DNA of 31,182 bases from an uncultured Oscillospiraceae bacterium (GTDB lineage: Bacteria > Bacillota_A > Clostridia > Oscillospirales > Oscillospiraceae). Positions 24,394-31,182 of the stretch are shown one piece after another. The translations under genes and the position numbers were made by a program. The first letter of the stretch is position 1, and each line of letters begins with the position of its first letter. The notes beneath the pieces were generated by a model. The model saw nothing but the letters and a program-made list of their open reading frames with translations, was not told the DNA's origin and did not search any database. Location of the stretch: positions 1 to 31,182 of the forward strand of contig CALWWO010000077.1 in NCBI GenBank assembly GCA_944385265.1. Reading direction: 5' to 3'.

Positions 24394-25497
24394 ATGGTCG
24401 TAAATAATCTTTTTTTGGAAGGTTTTCGCAATTATAAAACGCTTGACGCGTCGTTTGACAGAGAGGTGAACGTTATCACCGGCGACAATGCTCAGGGAAA
24501 GACGAATCTTGTAGAGGCCGTGTATTTTCTCGCAGCCGGAAAGTCTTTCAGGGCGAGGTTTGACAGGGAGACGATAAATTTTGACGGCGACTTTGCAAAG
24601 ATCACGGCGGATATTTTATCGGAAAACAGGGAGCAGAGCATTGAGATAGAAATTTACCGCGGAAAAGGAAAGAAGATACTTGTAAACGGCGTCAAAAAAA
24701 AATTGGTTTCTGAGCTTTCCGGAAAAGTGACGTGTGTGCTGTTCTCGCCGGAGGATCTTTCGATAGTGAGAGACAGCGCCGCGTACAGAAGAAGGCTTAT
24801 GGATATGTGCCTTGTCCAGCTCCGCCCGCGGTACGCCACGTTTTTATCAGAGTATAACAGGACGTATGAGCAAAAACTCAGGATATTGCGCGACTACAAT
24901 GAAAAGCCCTCTCTTCTTACAATGCTGGACGAATATAACGAGCGGCTGTGCAGACTTAGCGCCAATATGATACGGTACAGAGCGTGGTTTGCGGAAAACA
25001 TCGCAAAATACGCAGGCGAAATACACCGCGAGTTTTCCGGAGGCAGCGAGGAGCTCTGTATAAAATATAAAACGGTCAGCACAATAGACGATCCTAAAAG
25101 ACCGGCGGCAGAGCTTTTTGAGCTTGTAGCCCGCCATCAGGCTGAACATAAAGATGCGGAGCTTGCGACAGGAACATGTCTTACCGGCGCGCATAAGGAT
25201 GATCTCATCATTGAAATAAACGGGATGGCGGCAAAAAGCTTTGCCTCACAGGGGCAGACTAGGACGGCGGCGCTTTCATTGAAGCTTGCAGAAAGAGAGC
25301 TGCATTTTGCGGAAAAAAACGAATATCCGATACTGCTTCTTGACGACGTTTTGTCAGAACTCGATAAAAACAGACAGAATTTTGTTTTGAATAAGATAAA
25401 AGGCGGTCAAGTCTTTATCACATGCTGTGAGGATGACAATATCGCCGCGAGGACGGGCGGAAAGGTCATAAAAATAAAAGACGGAGGTATAGTGTGA
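24394..25497 (+). CDS. recF: DNA replication and repair protein RecF
   Basis: SMC-like ATPase that loads RecA at gaps with RecO and RecR. 367 aa, normal length. Walker A GDNAQGKT (30-37), signature SQGQTRTAALSLKLAE (285-300) and Walker B ILLLDDVLSELD with D317/D318. The stop overlaps the remB start. Only a weak ribosome-binding site (TTGGGA) lies upstream. Confidence 0.97.
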   Translation: MVVNNLFLEGFRNYKTLDASFDREVNVITGDNAQGKTNLVEAVYFLAAGKSFRARFDRETINFDGDFAKITADILSENREQSIEIEIYRGKGKKILVNGVKKKLVSELSGKVTCVLFSPEDLSIVRDSAAYRRRLMDMCLVQLRPRYATFLSEYNRTYEQKLRILRDYNEKPSLLTMLDEYNERLCRLSANMIRYRAWFAENIAKYAGEIHREFSGGSEELCIKYKTVSTIDDPKRPAAELFELVARHQAEHKDAELATGTCLTGAHKDDLIIEINGMAAKSFASQGQTRTAALSLKLAERELHFAEKNEYPILLLDDVLSELDKNRQNFVLNKIKGGQVFITCCEDDNIAARTGGKVIKIKDGGIV

Positions 25498-25760
25498 TGT
25501 ATCTTCATCTCGGGCAGGATATCGCCGTGCCAAAATCATCGGTCATAGGGATATTCGACACGGATAATACGACGCAGTCGTATATCACGCGGGAGTATTT
25601 AAACCGTGCGGAGAAATCGGGCGCTATCGTCGATATAAGCGGCGATATACCGAAATCGTTCGTGATATGCGAGGAAGACGGCGTCGTGACTGTGTATTTA
25701 TCGCAGCTAAACACGTCGACGCTTTTGAAGAGAAACGAATCGAATTGGTATGAGAATTAG
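25497..25760 (+). CDS. remB: RemB (DUF370) extracellular matrix regulator
   Basis: 87-aa small protein homologous to Bacillus RemB (YaaB). It begins MYLHLGQDIAVPKSSVIGIF, as usual for the family, and sits in the conserved recF-gyrB slot. Its ATG overlaps the recF stop (TGATG), with GGAGG 9 nt upstream; a GTG one codon earlier is also possible. A direct regulatory role is known only for relatives. Confidence 0.9.
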   Translation: MYLHLGQDIAVPKSSVIGIFDTDNTTQSYITREYLNRAEKSGAIVDISGDIPKSFVICEEDGVVTVYLSQLNTSTLLKRNESNWYEN

Positions 25761-25790
25761 TAAATACGAGATTTTTTCAGGAGAGTGTAG

Positions 25791-27728
<1,938 letters not shown>

Positions 27729-27742
27729 GGAGGCGAACGGAT

Positions 27743-30349
27743 ATGGCTAAACATAAGGATTACAAGCCGGAGGATATCGCGTTCCCAGACCAGCATATAG
27801 AAAATTCAGAGCTTGTAAGCGAGATGAAGACGAGCTACATCGAGTATGCGATGAGCGTCATCGTAGGGCGCGCGCTGCCAGATGTGCGCGACGGGCTGAA
27901 GCCTGTCCACCGCAGGATACTGTACGCGATGTACGAGGACGGACTGACGCACGACAAGCCGTTTAAAAAATGCGCCACCGCAGTCGGCGACGTATTGGGC
28001 AGATACCATCCGCACGGCGACTCGTCCGTTTACGACGCGCTCGTGCGTCTTGCGCAGGATTTCTCCATGCGCTATATGCTCATCGACGGGCACGGAAACT
28101 TCGGCTCCGTCGACGGCGATCCCCCCGCGGCGTACAGGTACACGGAAGCGAGAATGTCGAAAATCGCAGCGGAAATGCTGCGCGATATAGAAAAAGAGAC
28201 GGTAGATTTCCTGCCGAACTTTGACGAGTCGAGAAAAGAGCCGCTCGTACTGCCGTCGCGGTTTCCGAATCTTTTAGTCAACGGTTCATCGGGTATCGCC
28301 GTCGGCATGGCGACGAATATCCCGCCGCACAATTTAACGGAGGTCATAAACGCGTGCATATGCGTGCTCGATAACCCGGAGGCGACGCTATCAGATCTTT
28401 TGGAGCATGTTAGCGGTCCTGATTTCCCGACAAGGGGCATAATCATGGGCAGAGCCGGCATAAGGCAGGCGTACGCCACCGGCAGAGGCAAGATAGTCGT
28501 CCGCGCGAGGACGGAGTTTGAGGAATTTGCTAAGGACCGCACGAGGATAATCGTTACCGAGCTCCCGTATCAGGTGAACAAGAGGATGCTTATCGCCGCG
28601 ATATCGGACCATGTCCACGCAAAGCGGATAGAGGGCATATCGGACCTGCGCGACGAGTCCGACAGGACAGGTATGCGCATCGTTATAGAGCTTAAGCGCG
28701 ACGCGAATCCGCAGGTAGTTTTAAACCAGCTTCTTAAGCAGACGCAGCTTCAGACGAGCTTTTCGATAAATATGCTCGCGCTTGTAAACAACCAGAAGCA
28801 GCCGAAAATACTGTCTCTGCGCCATATAATCGACGAGTACCTCGCGTTTCAGGAGGAGGTCATCGAAAGAAGGACGAAATACGACCTCAGAAAAGCGCAG
28901 GAGAGGGCGCACCTTCTCGAAGGTCTTTTGATAGCGCAGGACAATATCGACGAGGTCATAAGAATCATACGATCAAGCTACGACAACGCAAAGCAGAATC
29001 TTATGGACCGCTTCGGACTGTCGGACGTGCAGGCGCAGGCGATATGCGATATGCGCCTCATCGCGCTTCAGGGTTTAAACCGCGAGCGGCTTGAAAACGA
29101 GTATAAAGAGCTTGAAGAGAAAATAGCTTATTATGAGGAATTGCTTGCCGATCCTGAGAAGATCAAGGGCGTTTTAAAAGATGAGCTTATCGAGATACGC
29201 GACAAATACGGGGACGAGCGGCTCACCGAGATACAGGATGTCGAGGATGAGATCGATATTGAGGATCTTATCGAGGAGGAGGACTGCGTCTACACGCTCA
29301 CAAACGCGGGGTATATAAAGCGTCTTCCGGCGAACACATACCGCGCGCAGAAGCGCGGCGGACGCGGTATCACCGCGATGACTACGCGAGACGAGGATTA
29401 TGTCGAGACGCTGTTTACCGCATCTACGCACGATAATATAATTTTCTTCACTAATTTCGGTCGCTGCTACCGTAAAAAAGGGTATCAGATACCGGAAGCC
29501 GGACGTGCGGCAAAAGGGACGAATATAGTAAACATACTGCCGATAGAGCGCGGAGAGAGAGTCACCGCGATGATACACATGCGCGAATTTACCGACGATA
29601 TCTATCTTGTGATGGTGACAAAGTTTGGTACGGTAAAGAGAATGAAGCTGTCCATACTCAAAAATATCCGCAAATCGGGCATACGCGCGCTTCGGCTTGA
29701 CGATGGGGACGAGCTTATCTCCGTCCGCGAGACCGATGGAAACGACAAGATAATCATTGCAACGCACGACGGTATGGCAATATGCTTCAACGAGAGCGAT
29801 GTAAGAGCGATGGGGCGCGAGGCGTCCGGCGTGCGCGGTATAAGGCTGCGTGACGGAGATTATTGTATCGGCGCAGCCCGTGCCCGCGAGGGCGGCGCGC
29901 TGCTCTCCGTAACGGAGAACGGATACGGTAAGCGCACGCTGATAACGGAATACCTCCGCGGAGGCGGCGCCGGCGAGGGTACGGCGCAGAGCCGCGGCGG
30001 TCTCGGCGTTAAAAACTACCATATAACAGACCGCACCGGAAAAGTTGCCGCAGTCAAGGTCGTGGACGATAACGACGACGTCATGATAATCTCCGACGAC
30101 GGGACGATAATCCGCATGGCTGCGAGCGACATAAGCCTTTACGGCAGGGCGACGCAGGGCGTACGTCTTATGAAAGTGTCAGACGGGCACAGGGTGATTT
30201 CCATTGCGCGTACGGAACAGGACGATACTAACGATGAAGCGGAAGATGTAGAAAACAGCGGCGCGGAAGATACCGGCGCAAATGAGGCTGATATGGACGA
30301 AGCGGGCGAGACTTCCGAAACGGCGGAAGATACCGGTGATGGCGAGTAG
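27743..30349 (+). CDS. gyrA: DNA gyrase subunit A
   Basis: DNA-cleaving gyrase subunit, 868 aa. The catalytic tyrosine is Y133 ([10 protein letters not shown]). Quinolone-region residues S94 and D98 are of the susceptible type ([10 protein letters not shown]). The GyrA box QKRGGRG (536-542) in the C-terminal pinwheel marks it as gyrase rather than topoisomerase IV. The last 40 residues form an Asp/Glu-rich tail ([15 protein letters not shown]). AAGGAGG precedes the ATG. Confidence 0.98.
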   Translation: MAKHKDYKPEDIAFPDQHIENSELVSEMKTSYIEYAMSVIVGRALPDVRDGLKPVHRRILYAMYEDGLTHDKPFKKCATAVGDVLGRYHPHGDSSVYDALVRLAQDFSMRYMLIDGHGNFGSVDGDPPAAYRYTEARMSKIAAEMLRDIEKETVDFLPNFDESRKEPLVLPSRFPNLLVNGSSGIAVGMATNIPPHNLTEVINACICVLDNPEATLSDLLEHVSGPDFPTRGIIMGRAGIRQAYATGRGKIVVRARTEFEEFAKDRTRIIVTELPYQVNKRMLIAAISDHVHAKRIEGISDLRDESDRTGMRIVIELKRDANPQVVLNQLLKQTQLQTSFSINMLALVNNQKQPKILSLRHIIDEYLAFQEEVIERRTKYDLRKAQERAHLLEGLLIAQDNIDEVIRIIRSSYDNAKQNLMDRFGLSDVQAQAICDMRLIALQGLNRERLENEYKELEEKIAYYEELLADPEKIKGVLKDELIEIRDKYGDERLTEIQDVEDEIDIEDLIEEEDCVYTLTNAGYIKRLPANTYRAQKRGGRGITAMTTRDEDYVETLFTASTHDNIIFFTNFGRCYRKKGYQIPEAGRAAKGTNIVNILPIERGERVTAMIHMREFTDDIYLVMVTKFGTVKRMKLSILKNIRKSGIRALRLDDGDELISVRETDGNDKIIIATHDGMAICFNESDVRAMGREASGVRGIRLRDGDYCIGAARAREGGALLSVTENGYGKRTLITEYLRGGGAGEGTAQSRGGLGVKNYHITDRTGKVAAVKVVDDNDDVMIISDDGTIIRMAASDISLYGRATQGVRLMKVSDGHRVISIARTEQDDTNDEAEDVENSGAEDTGANEADMDEAGETSETAEDTGDGE

Positions 30350-30354
30350 ACCGC

Positions 30355-30792
30355 ATGAAAGAGGTTACGATATACACCGACGGGGCGTGCTCCGGAAATC
30401 CCGGTCCGGGCGGCTGGGGCGCAATACTGATGTACAACGGCAAAAAGGCGGAGATCTCCGGCGGAGAGAGAACGACGACGAACAACCGTATGGAGCTTTT
30501 GGGCGTCATATCGGCGCTGGGCGCGCTCAATCAGCCGTGCAAGGTCACACTGTACACCGACTCGAAATACGTCTGCGACGCGATAAACAAGGGGTGGCTG
30601 CGCTCATGGGTAAAAGCCGGCTGGAAGCGAAAGACGGGCGCTGTTAAAAATATTGAGCTTTGGCAGAAGCTTCTCCCGCTTTTAGAATATCACGAGGTCG
30701 AGTTTGTCTGGGTCAAAGGTCATGCAGAGAACGAGTTTAACAACCGCTGCGACAAGCTCGCCGTTGCTGAGAGCAGAAAGTTTATAAAATGA
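30355..30792 (+). CDS. rnhA: Ribonuclease HI
   Basis: Removes RNA from RNA-DNA hybrids. 145 aa. Catalytic D9, E47, D69 and D133 are all present ([36 protein letters not shown]), with the assisting H123. No hybrid-binding N-terminal domain. It lies 5 nt after gyrA with a poor ribosome-binding site, so coupling is likely; having rnhA last in this operon is a less common arrangement. Confidence 0.96.
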   Translation: MKEVTIYTDGACSGNPGPGGWGAILMYNGKKAEISGGERTTTNNRMELLGVISALGALNQPCKVTLYTDSKYVCDAINKGWLRSWVKAGWKRKTGAVKNIELWQKLLPLLEYHEVEFVWVKGHAENEFNNRCDKLAVAESRKFIK

Positions 30793-30823
30793 AAACACGG
30801 TCATTTATTGACCGTGTTTTTTT
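30792..30823 (+). terminator. Intrinsic terminator of the dnaN-rnhA operon
   Basis: Stem ACACGGTCA / TGACCGTGT with a TTTAT loop, followed by T7, starting at the rnhA stop codon. Confidence 0.93.
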
Positions 30824-30990
30824 ATCGCCGTATAGGAGATATTTTCCATCGTGCGGAAGCACAACTACCGCCTTTATACAGGCGGTAACCTTTTACGCTC
30901 GCGAAAGCGCAACTGTTTTGCCGCCTTACCGGCGGCAAAGGTATCGCTCTTTTGAGCGATGTGCGCCCACATGGTGGGCGAAAAAAGAAA
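30824..30990. repeat. Modular hairpin array after rnhA
   Basis: Short GC-rich hairpins resembling the 15286-15402 array: CGTGCGGAAGCAC, ACCGCCTTTATACAGGCGGT, ACGCTCGCGAAAGCG, GCCGCCTTACCGGCGGC, ATCGCTCTTTTGAGCGAT, CGCCCACATGGTGGGCG. Nucleotides 30847-30898 equal 15308-15359. No gene is supported in 30793-31182. Confidence 0.7.
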
Positions 30991-31042
30991 CCGCCGGTTA
31001 ATGGCAGAGGAGCATAAAGAAGTATTGCGAAAATACTAACCT

Positions 31043-31182
31043 ATGCCAAGTGAACGGGAAATAAGAAAACTCTATGTGAATGGATTAACCATTTGCATAG
31101 AGTTTTTCTTTTGTCATGGAAAAATTTTCAGCGTCCGCAGGACGCGCAGCCGTCACCAGAGGGGACGATCTTGGGGGCTTGG
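31043..31182 (+). other. Edge region with a long hairpin and a short open frame
   Basis: A frame opens at ATG 31043 (MPSEREIRKLYVNG..) and stays open to the window end, but it has no clear ribosome-binding site. Nucleotides 31067-31107 form a hairpin with arms AAACTCTATG / CATAGAGTTT and an inner AATGG/CCATT, which argues for structure rather than coding. I cannot assign it. Confidence 0.2.

Noticed and set aside
29174..30022. 282-codon minus-strand frame opposite gyrA
   Set aside because: Antisense to the GyrA C-terminal domain; no ribosome-binding site and no family resemblance.

Overview
The window spans the chromosomal replication origin region of a spore-forming, Clostridia-type Firmicute. 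This rests on the gene order dnaA-dnaN-S4 protein-recF-remB-gyrB-gyrA, the divergent rpmH-rnpA-yidD-yidC-jag block, parA/parB with a perfect parS site, and gpr, the protease that degrades small acid-soluble spore proteins. I cannot name a genus from the sequence alone.

Layout: 1-690 is a gene-free, hairpin-rich repeat (R1). 692-3619 holds serS, parB and parA on the minus strand, with parS upstream. gpr (minus) and rpsT (plus) follow. From 5.6 to 15.2 kb lies an accessory metabolic island. It has four ceramidase-like (PF04734-type) enzymes, two on plus (A, B) and two on minus (C, D). It also has two paralogous alpha/beta hydrolases with an unusual N-terminal domain (E, F), flanking a small membrane protein (G). 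A second copy of the repeat (R2, 15.3-15.99 kb) closes the island. Next come jag, yidC, yidD, rnpA and rpmH (minus), a hairpin-repeat leader, and htpG (minus). dnaA (plus) follows, then oriC between dnaA and dnaN, with DnaA boxes, a DnaA-trio tract and an AT-rich unwinding region. The plus-strand operon dnaN-rlbA-recF-remB-gyrB-gyrA-rnhA ends at a clear terminator at 30.8 kb, followed by another hairpin array.

Most housekeeping genes point away from oriC. The plus-strand genes left of it (rpsT, A, B, E, G, F) run head-on to replication. Two departures from the usual Firmicute order stand out. htpG sits between rpmH and dnaA. The usual mnmE-mnmG-rsmG genes are absent between jag and parA, where the island, gpr/rpsT and the repeats lie instead.

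The most novel material is the island and the repeats. The four ceramidase-like proteins keep the expected zinc-ligand pattern, but all lack signal peptides, three of four have Asn in place of the serine of the GDVSPN-type motif, and one has Asp for a zinc-ligand Glu. The A promoter is overlapped by a perfect 7-7-7 inverted repeat that looks like an operator. R1 and R2 are about 550-bp elements with structured inverted ends whose hairpin stems covary, plus an invariant core with two small palindromes.
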